From Brachypodium distachyon (taxonomy: Eukaryota; Streptophyta; Magnoliopsida; Poales; Poaceae): a stretch of DNA of 64,000 bases. A program made the position numbers and the translations under genes. Under the pieces are notes generated by a model, which saw only the letters and a list, made by a program, of their open reading frames with translations, ran no database searches and was not told the origin of the DNA. Positions 15,269 to 30,689 of the stretch are shown here, one piece after another. Position 1 is the first letter of the stretch. The number at the start of each line of letters is the position of its first letter. The stretch lies in the NCBI RefSeq assembly GCF_000005505.3, contig NC_016134.3, positions 124,001 to 188,000 of the forward strand, in the 5' to 3' direction.

Positions 15269-18240
15269 CGTGTATTCTAAGTGGGGAACGTGCCCCACCT
15301 CGCCTTACACAACGGCGCGCTTTGAGATTGGTGAAAACTGAATCGTGCGACCCAGGCTCCGCCCGTGTTCCCTGCCCCCGATCCTCTCTCATCCCCATCT
15401 TTTCCTTTCTTCTTCATTCCGCCGACGCCACCAGCCCCAACTCAGATCCCGGTCAACTCCCTCCCTCCCCACGGGCCACGGCTACCGTCCGGCTCGCCGC
15501 TCCTCTCTCACTTCCACCGCCGCTGCACCATTCCCCTGCATCCAGCGTCGCTGCTTTGCCCGTTGGTCCCCCTATCCCCCAGATCAAGCGCACAGCAACA
15601 GCAGGGAGAGGACGGCAGTGGGGGAGTGGCGCGAGAGCAAGACGAGGTGGACCGCCGCCATCTCCGCCCCTTCGCAAGTACGTCTCTTCGTCGCCTCACT
15701 GTCCAACCCCTCCTCCTCCTCATGCCTCGACGCCGTCCGTGCAGATCCCCACGAGACATCTCCCTCTCTTCTACTTGCCTCCAGCGTCTCATGTGAACTC
15801 CTCAGGCCCGCCACGGCTGTGCCGCAATCCACAGCGCGTAAAGGTCAAGGACTGGCGGTCGGCGCCTCCTCGTCTTGGCAGCCGTCTTCGCCGTGATGGA
15901 TGCCTCTGGGTCAGCCAAGGCCCTCTAGTCTGCACTGCAGCACCAACAGATGTGTTCCCTCCTCATCTGCAGCCTCCCCTATGTATCTGTGACCTGACCG
16001 TGATTTTGATTTTGTCCCCCCATGTGCCTTGCTGAATCTGTACCTTCCATGAAAATTAAGTATTTCACGATGCATGTGCTCACCAGGAGGAAGGAGAAGA
16101 AGAGGGGTGACAACATGGCACTCATATTCGCTGGCCTTCAAGCTTTTGTGGACGACACTACTACGTTGCTTGCTGATTGCGTATCGGTGAATGTACATAT
16201 ATGTCTACCCTATTTATAGTCTATTCTTCTCAAAGGAAACAAAACGAGAAGTCTGATTGGAGATATCACCGTGTTGTGTGGTCACCAGGTTCTCTTGATT
16301 TGCGAAAGCTAGGCCCCGTTGTTGTCCATGACAAGCCATTTTACTGTGAAATCGTCATAATGTCAAGGTTAGCTCCCTACCATCTCTCCCATGTTTATTT
16401 TGTGTCTACTAGTTTTGATGCAATTCACGCAATGCTCAAATGTTTGATGAATCAGTCTATCCAATTTTTTTCATGAGAAGAACTCCTGATCATGGTAACC
16501 TAACCCAAAGAACCTGGTAGCTACTTGCAGAGAATCTGGCAGGTGTTTGGAAAGAACCTGGTAGCTATAGCGGAAAACCTGGTATCTCTATTTTTCAGAA
16601 AACCTGGTGTCTATGTAGGAAAACATTGTAGTTGTTTGTGAAGCACTTGGTAGTTGTTTCAAAAGAACCCGGAAATTTTTTGGTAGCTTTACAAGATAGC
16701 TTTGCATGTTTATTCATCGTCATATTCTGAACAACTTGGTACTAGTTGTTTGTAAAGAACCTTGTAGGATTTGTAAACAACATGGTAGTTATTTGGACAA
16801 AAAGCAGGTAGCTATTTCCGAAAAAACTTGGTAGCTATGCGGAAAGAACATGGCACGTGTATGAAACCCGATAGCTAATTGGAAACAACCCGGTAGTTGT
16901 TTAGAAAGAACATGGTAGCTGTTTAGAAAGAACCTGGCAGCTATATGGAAAAACTGGTGGATATATCTGAAAACACGGTAGTTGTTTGTGAAGAAGTTAT
17001 TTGTAAATTAAGAACTTGTCAATTCGTTTTCTAAATAACCTGGCAATTGTTTGCAAAGAACATGGCAATTGTTTGTAAAAAAATCTGGCAATTTATTTTC
17101 TAAATAACCTGGCAATTAATTATTTTGTAGAGAACGTGGCAATTTGTTTCTAATCAACCTGACATTTGTTTGCAAGGAACCTGGCAACTATTTGTGTATA
17201 ACCTAGCGATTGTTTGGAAAGAACCTGGCAATTTGTTTGTGAAGAATTTGATTCTAATCAACCTGGCAATTTATTACGAACAACATGGCAATTGTTTGTA
17301 AAGAACCCAACAATCTGGCAATTGCTTGCAAGGAACCTGGCAACTATTTGTAAATAACCTGGCCGTTGTTTGGAGAGAACCTGGCAAAAAAAATTTGTGA
17401 AGAATTTGATTCTAATAAACCTATCTATTTTTTTACAAAGAACCTGGCAATTGTTATAAAGAACGTGGTATTTGTTTATAAAGAACCTGGTAATTGTTTA
17501 GAAAGATCCGTGTAGCTGTTTGTATAGTTCATTTCTCTTAGTCTTCCTCTTTTATTGTTATCAATAGTGAGAAATATATGTGTTCATATTCATTTCTCAA
17601 CATGAGTAGCAGTCGATCAGCGTCGGTTTCAAAGAAGTGATGTTCCTGTCTTGTTGGGTCAAGACAAGCTGGTAGGCAGCAATGGTCGGCCGGTCAATGA
17701 CTCGGGGAGGTGAATGAGGAGCTAGATCAGCAACCTCGGCAACATACTGTGGTGGATGAAGAAGATTTTCGTGGCAACAAAGAGTTCAAAGAAAATGCGT
17801 TTCGTTTGCCTCCACAAAAATGCTCATATGCAAACTTGTAAATTTGGCTCCATGATGTCTGATAAAGTGGTGCTGCAATTTTCAGTTTTAAAGGCTAAAT
17901 ATTTGATGGTTTTAGAAGACGTTGTGCTTATTATAATGTTGTCGTATACATGTGTGTGTGCCTATACGATGTATGAGTCGTCTATTTTTCTTGCTGGAAA
18001 AAATTAACTAGTTTTAAAAAGAAATGGATGAGGAAGAGATGCATGCAAGGACCAGAAATGGCCCAGTAAACATTTGTTGTGCACATGCCGTCTCTGCAAG
18101 ACAAGCCTAACTGCCTAAGCTGGAGCACATGGGCCGTACATGCTACAACCTACGAAGGCTGGCGGAGGCTTTCGCGCGGCAGCATGGCAGGCGCCGCTTG
18201 CGAGCCTTACGTGGGGCCACGCCGCTCCTTAGTCAGCTTC
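15269..18240. mobile_element. Mutator-like non-autonomous element, 9-bp target duplication
   Basis: A 2972-bp block sits between two copies of TAAAATGTA (15260-15268 and 18241-18249). The corresponding place in the CCD1-A 3' flank (near 8926-8934) has a single TAAAATGTA, so the pre-insertion site is seen directly. A 9-bp duplication is the Mutator superfamily hallmark. The ends are imperfect inverted repeats: the left end reads CTAAGTGGGGAACGTGCCCC and the reverse complement of the right end reads CTAAGGAGCGGCGTGGCCCC, both followed by AC. No transposase is seen. The left third is GC-rich (about 15320-15900) and may be captured genic sequence; the middle is a minisatellite. Confidence 0.6.
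16505..17515. repeat. Degenerate minisatellite, unit about 24 bp
   Basis: About 1 kb of imperfect head-to-tail units of the form AAGAACCTGGTAGCTGTTTG (left half) changing to AAGAACCTGGCAATTGTTTG (right half, from about 17000), roughly forty in number. Units vary by substitutions and short indels, so no frame stays open. It lies inside the Mutator-like insertion and shares nothing with the flanking CCD1 genes. Confidence 0.8.
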
Positions 18241-18254
18241 TAAAATGTATACTA

Positions 18255-18377
18255 CTCCTCCGTCGAACGAAAGATGTCTCAGCTTTGGCTAAATTTAAAT
18301 GCATCTATACACTAAGTCATGTTTAGATACATCCAAATTTTGATAAACTTAAGACATCTTTTATTGGACGGATGGAG
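18255..18377. mobile_element. Stowaway-type MITE
   Basis: A 123-bp element with inverted ends, CTCCTCCGTCGAACGAAAGATG against the complement of CATCTTTTATTGGACGGATGGAG, flanked by TA dinucleotides. It lies a few bases from the right target copy of the Mutator-like element. The interior is AT-rich with ATGCATCTA and TAGATACATCC palindromic halves. Confidence 0.8.
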
Positions 18378-18539
18378 TACTGTATATATGTACTTGAACG
18401 TATGTACATCTCCTTCTACGTAGTACACGTATTTGAGGGCGTATACCAATTTACCTCCTATACAGAACATGCAATTTATTATTTTTTCCAACGTGTGTAG
18501 GCAGAATATATATGCATGCAGATCCAGTTCGTTCTGGGT

Positions 18540-23383
<4,844 letters not shown>

Positions 23384-23992
23384 GGCCGCCCTCCTCTAAT
23401 TTGCGGCTGAAATTGTTTGTTTGTTGCCGCGCTCTTGGGGATCTGGTACTGGAGATGCTCAGCTCAGAGCATTTGGTTTTGGTTGTTTCGTATGGAAGAG
23501 ACGGGCGGCAACAATAGCAATGGTGGTGTGTTTCGTGTGGCAGCGACAGATGCTGCAGCAACACGGCGTCTGGTTTTGGTGACTAGTGTGGAGTTCCGTT
23601 TGATGCACATCTTCTGGCACCTGACCTGGAATTCGTCGCCCAAAATTAACTGTTTTGCAGTAGAAATCTGAAACCTCCGATACTAGTGCACGAAAGCGTG
23701 TGGTTTTGGTCAGTAGTGGAGTCAGTTGATCCAAAGTACACACCTTTTACACTAGGCCTGGAATTCATCGTCCTGATTAACCGGCTTCAGTACAAATTTG
23801 AATTTTTTGACATTCCACGTAACAATATATACAGTACGGCATCGATTGATCAGCCGTACTACGTCATAGTGCATACGAAGTAATTATACATTTAGCGTAT
23901 TGATCATGGCTACAAAATACAAAGTCTGTCGAAACAACTGGGGAAAAAAACACAATTATACAACTAGAGCATTTTTATCTGATACTAATTAG

Positions 23993-24478
23993 TTAGTCCT
24001 TGGTTTTGAGTTTGGCTGCGCCTGATTTGACGACGCAGGACTGGACCAGGCTCTTGATCCCCTTCCTCTTCTTCTTCTTCTTCTCCCTGCTGCTCCCGCT
24101 GTCTGCAGCCATCCCCTCCATGGCCGCCGTGCTGCTGCTGCTGGCTATGGGGCTCCTCCTACTGAAACTCATTCGCTCCTCCTCCTCCATCTTGAGCACT
24201 CTGTTCTCGAGGCAGGCGATGCGGTCGACGAGGCTGCCCTTGGCCCTGGTCTCCTGCAGCAGCTCCTCCGCCGGCCGGCAGCGAGCTGCAGCCCGAGGCG
24301 TGCTCGCCGGGGAAGATGAAGACAAGGTTGTGGCAGTGGAGGAGGACCTGGCGCTGCCGCCGTTGCCGCTGCGCATGTCCTCGAGGTAGCCCACCACCAG
24401 GTCCAGCCGGTCCACCCGCGCCATCATGCTCGCCGGCGCCGGCGCCTGATGCCCGCTCACCGCCGAAGAAGCAGCCAT
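23993..24478 (-). CDS. Small basic plant protein, function unknown
   Basis: A single-exon frame of 161 residues starting at ATG 24476-24478 (MAASSAVSG), which has a good plant context; the frame extends upstream only through non-ATG codons. Visible features: an N-terminal segment MMARVDRLDLVVGYLEDM, a serine-rich linker, a coiled-coil-like stretch (ELLQETRAKGSLVDRIACLE, NRVLKMEEEE) at about 83-112, a polylysine run (KKKKKRKG) and the conserved-looking C-terminus IKSLVQSCV. I recall similar small uncharacterised proteins in grasses but no function. The lysine run could be a nuclear localisation signal. The next 1 kb to the right contains no gene on this strand. Confidence 0.65.
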   Translation of the reverse strand: MAASSAVSGHQAPAPASMMARVDRLDLVVGYLEDMRSGNGGSARSSSTATTLSSSSPASTPRAAARCRPAEELLQETRAKGSLVDRIACLENRVLKMEEEERMSFSRRSPIASSSSTAAMEGMAADSGSSREKKKKKRKGIKSLVQSCVVKSGAAKLKTKD

Positions 24479-25390
24479 GTATTGTGTATTTGTTGTTGTA
24501 TCTAGCTCCCACAAGCAAGGGCGATCGAGATTGAGGAGTTGTTGGTCTTTGGTCTTTCTCTTGTTGTTCTTGGTAGGCAGCCGGCGTGGGCTATAAGTAA
24601 GAAAGCGGTTGGATTTGGATTAGCGCGCCATTGCTGATCGGCTGTATGTATGTAGTACGTGTCACGGCTGCGTGCGTGCGTGCGTGATGTGGCACGGCTA
24701 GAAGCGTCGACGCCTCCTGGTCGTCGTGGCGGACGGAGGAGACACGCATGCATATGCCTGCCTCTGTGACCGCCCACGTGTCCAACTTTTAACATCCTTG
24801 CGCCGCCCTCGTAGTGCTAACCAAGTGCATGTGCGCTGCCGAATACATTAGACTATATAAAAAATGGGAGCATCATAATTTATGATAACATGTAAATCTC
24901 ATTAATTGTTTTATAGATAAAAAAATATATGATGTGATGGTAACGTATTTAGTTATCATATTTTTCTTTTTCTTCATTAATTATCATGCCATGTCACCAA
25001 AATATCTAGTTGGTATATATATTACTATATAAGTTAATTGCAAACCAAATTAGCGTAGACTCGGACTCTGAATTGCGTGCATTGGTGCAATGTGCAACGT
25101 AGTAGATCGAGCCAGAGCTGCCTTTTGGATCATGCATGCTGCATACGGCCGCTCACGATGGATCGGAGGACATACAGCGAAGAAATGGTCAAATCAGACA
25201 GAGAGGTGGCTGATCATCAAAGGACGGCATACAGCGAGATGCTCTCGCTAATTCAGGAAACCAGCAGGCAGCTCCCCCTCCGATGGTGCCTGCGAGCCGC
25301 ATACTCAATCTACGGCCACCATGATCAGCCACCCAATGAAGCTCTCCTCCATCGCCGGACCGCCGCTCCTCCGTCGCTTCCTTCCACCCA

Positions 25391-25398
25391 TAAATACC
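25391..25398 (+). promoter_or_regulatory. TATA box of the group 2/3-like gene
   Basis: CATAAATACC, about 115 bases before the ATG, followed by a CAA-rich leader (ACAACCAACAACAACAACAC) typical of highly translated grass messages. Confidence 0.55.
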
Positions 25399-25506
25399 CC
25401 AACACACCACCCATCGTCCCAAAACACAACCAACAACAACAACACAACAACAGCAGCTCACCATCTCGATCGCGACCGATCTCCAAACAAGAAGAAGCAG
25501 CTAGCA

Positions 25507-25863
25507 ATGGCGTCGAGGAAGGCACTGTTGGCGCTGGCGATGGCGGCGGCGCTGTTCGCGGTGGCGTGCGCGGTGAAGCCGACGTTCACGGTGCAGCCGG
25601 GGTCGACGACGAAGAAGCTCGGGGTGAAGGTGAACAAGCCTGGCCACAGCGTGGCGGAGGTAGAGCTCCGGCAGCACGGCTCCGAGACGTGGCTGACGAT
25701 GAAGAAGACGGGTCCCGACACCTTCACGGTGCAGAGCCCGACCCCGCTCAAGGGGCCCTACAACTTCCGCATCGTCACCGAGAAGGGACTCCGCGGGGTC
25801 TTCGATGACGTCGTGCCCGAGACCTTCAAGTGCGGCACCACATACGTCCCAGACGAGTACTGA
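25507..25863 (+). CDS. Group 2/3 grass pollen allergen-like protein (expansin C-domain only)
   Basis: A single-exon gene for 118 residues: a signal peptide of about 22 residues (MASRKALLALAMAAALFAVA) and a mature protein of about 96 residues. The mature part is a stand-alone expansin C-terminal (CBM63-like) beta-sandwich, as in Lol p 2/3 and Phl p 2. Diagnostic stretches are FTVQPGSTTKKLGVKVNKPG, VAEVELRQHGSETWLTMKK, PLKGPYNFRIVTEKG and the C-terminal DDVVPETFKCGTTY. Such proteins are secreted and, in grasses, abundant in pollen, where they are thought to assist wall loosening by group 1 beta-expansins. A beta-expansin gene lies 5 kb to the right. Start chosen at the ATG giving a good signal peptide; the frame is open upstream but that part is leader-like. 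Confidence 0.9.
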   Translation: MASRKALLALAMAAALFAVACAVKPTFTVQPGSTTKKLGVKVNKPGHSVAEVELRQHGSETWLTMKKTGPDTFTVQSPTPLKGPYNFRIVTEKGLRGVFDDVVPETFKCGTTYVPDEY

Positions 25864-25866
25864 TCA

Positions 25867-25893
25867 TTCCATCCATCCATCCATCCATCCATT
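25867..25893. repeat. CATC microsatellite
   Basis: A run of CATC tetranucleotides immediately after the stop codon of the group 2/3-like gene, in its 3' UTR. Confidence 0.8.
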
Positions 25894-25899
25894 GGGTTG

Positions 25900-26824
25900 A
25901 GTTCATCTCAGCGATTTCACCCATGGATATCGTATATCATAATTAAGCCGTATGCAATGAATAAGCTTCGTCGGAGAAGAAGCTATATGTAGCTAGCAGC
26001 GGCCACGACGGATGTGCGTGCGTGCTGATAGCTAGCTAGCCGCCGGGTCTTATTGATTCATGTCGACCGGCCGCTTCTTTTCTGTTTTTCATTTATGTAA
26101 TCAAATTTATTTATTATTTTGTTCAAGAATTATTTTTATATGGAATATGTGGATTTCTTTTTTGACAATTATGGATGCGGCTATATCTTAGGCGTCTAGA
26201 TTTTTTTTAAGTTAAAGTCTTAAACTGGGTCCCACATTTCAGGATGGGGATTTTTTTTTGATGGGGTAAAAGATGGCACAAGTTTCACTAAATGGGGTAA
26301 TTTGTGTCAAAAAACCAAATTAGAGGGTAAAAATCAAATTTACTGTTCCCAAAATTCTTCTATAAAAAATCTTCACTCTATTTTAGGCTCAAGGTCCATG
26401 ATCAGTTGAAGTTGAGTTGTTTCATGCAGAATTTATATGAAAAAACCTCAATTTAAATCTTCGGATTCTCTAGTTTCTGATATTTATTGTCTCATCTTTA
26501 AAGCACATATCAAATCACAGTTTCTCAAATTTTCTTGCTGATTGGACCACATAATTAACCTGTAGCCAAACTCCACGCATAGGTGAGCTGTAAAGACATG
26601 GGCACCGAGCCACCGCCCCTGTGCCAAGGCTCTTTTGATTAAATTTGTGTTAAGCTAACATTAATTTTATGGGCAAATGCTTGCTTAGGAGGAAGTACTT
26701 AGGGCGACTCCAGCACATCCACCTGAATCGGACACAAAACGTGTCCATTTTGGTCCGTTCGGGTCGCGACTCGGAGAACCCATGCGGCTTTGTCCAGCCT
26801 ATGTCCATTTGGGTCTGCTGGTGC
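25900..26824. other. Intergenic; degenerate MITE-like sequence at right
   Basis: No gene seen. From about 26700 the sequence GGGCGACTCCAGCACATCC followed by GACACAAAACGTGTCC and GTCCATTTGGGTCTGCTGG resembles repetitive sequence common in grass genomes. The hAT element at 26825 is inserted into it. Confidence 0.4.
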
Positions 26825-29800
26825 CATAGGCGGAGCCAGCGATTTGGCAGAGCCTGGGCACAACACAAGCTAAACAAAAATTTCAACAGTTCATAGTACG
26901 AAAATATAAGTGGTAATGTTGACATTTTGACAAAGAAAATTTCACGACAGTGCCAATTAGATCATATTAATAGTCAGAAACGCAAAATGTGATAACAAAC
27001 AAGCCGCTAGCTAACAATCCACCATCAACTTCCAAGTCGACAACAAAAGTCCAAAATCAACCGCACATCAACGAGGCCATGAGAGAATCTAGAGAAAAAA
27101 AAGGATTAGTAAATCATAGTATCCAAATATGAAGTATTAAATACATTGGAATTAATAAAATAAAACTTACCCATGAGATGCTAATGAGGCCTTGGCAAAA
27201 GTCCTCTACGAAATCTCATGGCTTGAAACCGCTTAACGATAAGGTAACATATCATCAAATCATTGAACCACTCATTAGCCATCTTGTTGCGCAACTTAAA
27301 CTTGATAATCTTCATAGCCGAGAAAGCCCTTTCAACCGATGCCGTTGACACCGGCAATAATAAAGCCAACTCAATCAGTTTGTAGACCAATGGAAAAACC
27401 AAATGCTTCTCGGTTTCTACCATCTTTATAGCCAAACTTTCAAGATCAGTCAATGAAGAGAATGCAGCATGCCTTCTTACATGAAGAATGTAAGTCTCAA
27501 GTTGATCTCTAATAATTGCACGATCATCATTAGAGAAATCAGCATGGTAAATTTCAGCTAGGCTAGCAAGCTTGTCAACATCAAACATAGAGAAGGAATT
27601 CTTTGGAGTAAGGCATGAGAAGCTCACTATTATCTCCGAAGATTCTTCATTAAAGCGATGATTCATCTCCGTGCATATCTTATCAATGGCAACATAAAAG
27701 ATCTCAACTCGATAAAAATGAAGATTAGTGTAAGTCATCCCATCAAGCCTCGAACGACCCCGAACCGGTATTCTTTCTTCCATATTGGGAACCGGAATAC
27801 CTTTGGCTTGACAAAATATTACCAATTTCCACATTTGACTCAACCAAAGCAAAGTTGTATAATGTGAACCCCATCTAGTATCCCCGTGTCTAACTAGATT
27901 TGATTGTTGATTCAAACCCCTTCCACTAAATATCTCACCTTTCTCGAGCTCATCTAAAATATTTTGATGAGTTTGCTCTGTCAATATATCCCTCCTCTTG
28001 CAAGATGCACTTGTTGTGGTCACAATCAAAGAGACATACTCAAACAAATCATGAATGGATGAGCAGCAGCTAGCAACCGAGACAACTACCAATTGCAAAT
28101 GGTGGGCAAAGCAATGGACGTATAAAGCATAAGGGTTTTCATCAATAATCTTTCTTTGCAAACCATTAAATTCACCTCTCATATTTGAAGCCACATCATA
28201 TCCTTGCCCCCGAAGCCTATGTATGGTAAAGTTGTAATGGTCAAGTATGGCATCAAGAGCTTCCTTTAGTGCCATTGATGTAGTTTCTTTGACATGATAG
28301 AGAGAAAGAAACCGCTCCACGACCTTTCCTTTGCTGCTCACATACCTACAACCACAATTCCAATAAGGTTTAAAAAAATATGAAACAACCATGCAACAAT
28401 TGGTATATAGAATAATGAACTGCTACTAAGTACTAACCTCAACATTACTGCCATTTGCTCTTTCAACGATATATCATGTGACTCGTCAATAAGCACGGAC
28501 AATTTTCTATCACCAATCTCTCTCATGATCACTTCGGTGACCTCTTGTGCGCAACACTTTGAAAGATCCTTTTGAATTTCTGGAGATAGCATCCTGCAAT
28601 TCCTTCCGGCACGGTCAAAAGCATCTCTCACTTTCTCATCATTGATTTTGTGCCAATCAATCATCTCAAGAAAGTTACCCTTGTTCAATGAAGTGGAAGA
28701 TTCATCATGGCCACGAAAAGACAAGCCTTGAGAAATTAGATACCTTGCACACCCAAGAGAAGAATGCAAACGGATTTTATATAGTTGTTTGGATTCTTCG
28801 GTTGCCCTAGCAAGGTTAGTAGACACACTTTGATTTTGATTACAAAAATCATCACAATGCAGCCTTGCCTTGTTGTGTGCACTACCTACACCACCAACAT
28901 GACCGGGCAATGCCTTATAAGCATGCTTCCAATCCTTAAATCCTTTTTTGTTGAAGACATCATAACCAAAGTGCTCATTGCTTCCTGGCTGCTTAAAAAG
29001 AAAGCAATAGAAACAAAATGCAGCATTGCGATCCTTGCTATATTTTATCCAATCATACTTCTTATACCAAGTTTTAGAAAATGCCCTTGTCTTAATGCGG
29101 CAGATTTGGTTGGGTTGGACCTTTCAAAAGGTAAGCTCTTGTTACTCGGTCTTGACTTCTATTTGTCTCCGAAGAGCGGGATCGGATTCAATTTCATCCG
29201 GGTTGAACATTGTCCCAATTCTGGAAAAAAATATCCTAATTTGAGATAAACCATTCAAGCCAACAAAAATATGAACAAGCTACTGTCGACTGTCAATCTC
29301 AATGTCTCAAACTCTCAATCTGTCAATCACTCATATTAGAAGAGGGAAGGTGAAAATTAGCAAACCAAGTTGTCTAACGCCTCCTCTTGGCTGGCTGCTG
29401 CTCGCTTCCGAAGTTGAAGTCCCACCGGAATTCCCATTTCCGCGTGGGCGTATGCAATCCCTGCCGCCGCCCACCTTAGGTGCTGCCCGGCCTGAGCCAC
29501 CCGCCATCTGCCCTCGTGGCTTGCCGGAGCCCGATTCCTGTAGGTACTTACTTCCCTAGCTAGCAGAGTGGTGTGGGGATTTTTGATTTGGGCATTGGGG
29601 TTTTGGCAGAAGAAGCCCTAGCGAGGAGTCAGGGAGATGAAGCTTTTTCTCGTCCAGACGAAGAGACGCAGCAGAACTGATCGATCGAGGAGTCAGGGAG
29701 ACGAAGCTGGGGCAGATCGATCGACACTTGGGCTGAGTGGAGACCGACCAGGCCAAGCCCAGGCTAGACACGGCCTAGAAAAACCAAGAGGCCAAGAGGC

Positions 29801-29984
29801 CCGTTCGGAGGGAGGGAAGGAAATAACGTTTTGGCCCAGAAGAAACAGATCGTGGCTTTGTTCTCAGGGGCACTCCCGATCTGGAGACGGCCGATCCGCC
29901 ATAGCTGCTCGTCAGAGCTCCGAAGGCTGGCGCCGGTGAGCCCGGGCACGTGCCCTAGGTGCCCGCACGGCGGCTCCGCCCATG
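26825..29984 (-). mobile_element. hAT transposon with terminal inverted repeats
   Basis: A 3160-bp element with ends CATAGGCGGAGCCAGC (26825-26840) and, as reverse complement of the right end, CATGGGCGGAGCCGCC (29969-29984); 14 of 16 bases match. The flanking octamers GCTGGTGC (26817-26824) and GCCGGTGT (29985-29992) agree at 6 of 8 positions, fitting an aged 8-bp hAT target duplication. The transposase runs on the minus strand (27181 to about 29205), leaving about 0.8 kb of non-coding 5' sequence inside the right end. Confidence 0.78.
27181..29205 (-). pseudogene. hAT transposase (TTF/zinc-finger type), N-terminus damaged
   Basis: The C-terminal two thirds are open across two exons, 28438 upward and 27181-28345, joined by a 92-bp GT/AG intron (28346-28437). 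The join reads QMAVMLR-YVSSKGK. Recognisable parts: the TTF zinc-finger remainder (NAAFCFYCFLFKQPGSNEHF, about 29035-28970), the RNase H-like core (LSVLIDESHDISLKEQM; GQGYDVASNMRGEFNGLQ; VHCFAHHLQLVVVSVA; DTRWGSHYTTLLWLSQMWKL) and the C-terminal dimerisation motif (LLLPVSTASVERAFSAMKII). The N-terminus starts MFNPDEIESDPALRRQIEVK at about 29204 but meets a TAA after two more codons. Between about 29040 and 29140 a deletion and frame changes disrupt the usual TTF region, so full-length transposase cannot be made as read. Confidence 0.8.
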
Positions 29985-30689
29985 GCCGGTGTCCCCAATG
30001 CAGTCACCTATTTGGTCCGTTTATTGGTCACAAACATGCGGGTCAAGGGAGGACGACGGAGAAGTGTGGTGCAAACGTGCTGTCTGGCAAGACCCAAACC
30101 CAATCCAAATTTGGGTTGGAAATGGATCGCCGCGGACAGAAAAGCGGACGGCTGCCGAAATGGATCCCCCCCTGCCGTCGGAGCCGCCCTTACCTGACTT
30201 CACAGATCGGCTGGCTCCGCCCATGTGCAAAGGTAAAACTGGCTGCTTTGTTTCTCGAAGTTAAAGGTGGTTGCTTCTCTAACCACGGGGCTAGAGAACT
30301 TTGGTCCATTCAAGCCCTGTTTGGAAGACATCATGTATGTTGTTTTGTATTTATATTACTTTTTTCGTTGTTTCGTGCAAAATTCTTGCTTGCATTTCAA
30401 ACAACAGACATGAAATAATTAATAACCATGCTTAAACAATAAATTTCAATTTGGATACATATACATAAACAAGGCGGTGGAGAGAGTAAGGCGTGGGGGG
30501 AGAGCAAACCACGTACACGCTGGTTTGCCTCCTATAAGCAAATCAAATTACTTGTGCATACACCTCACATATGCCTCTTGACAAATTATTCTCACCATGC
30601 AGCAAGCAGAAGCTCAGAAGCTGCTGGCCTTGGCCTGAAGAAGCACATACGTAGCCGGCCGCGGCAGGGAGGCAATGCACGGAATGGAA
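29985..30689. other. Intergenic, with a second hAT-like end
   Basis: No gene. GGCTGGCTCCGCCCATG at 30209-30225 is a further copy of the hAT terminal sequence in the same orientation as the right end of the element at left. It has no matching target duplication, so it is probably a relic of a related element. Confidence 0.45.

Noticed and set aside
15322..16035. Proline/serine-rich frames in the GC-rich left part of the Mutator-like insertion
   Set aside because: Three overlapping frames on both strands are open only because of high GC. No signal of a real protein.
25321..25506. N-terminal extension of the group 2/3-like protein
   Set aside because: The open frame upstream is rich in Asn/Thr/Pro and would bury the signal peptide. 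The CAA-rich tract is better explained as a leader.
26825..30225. Alternative right end of the hAT element at 30225
   Set aside because: The octamer after 30225 does not match the left flank, while the one after 29984 matches at 6 of 8 positions.
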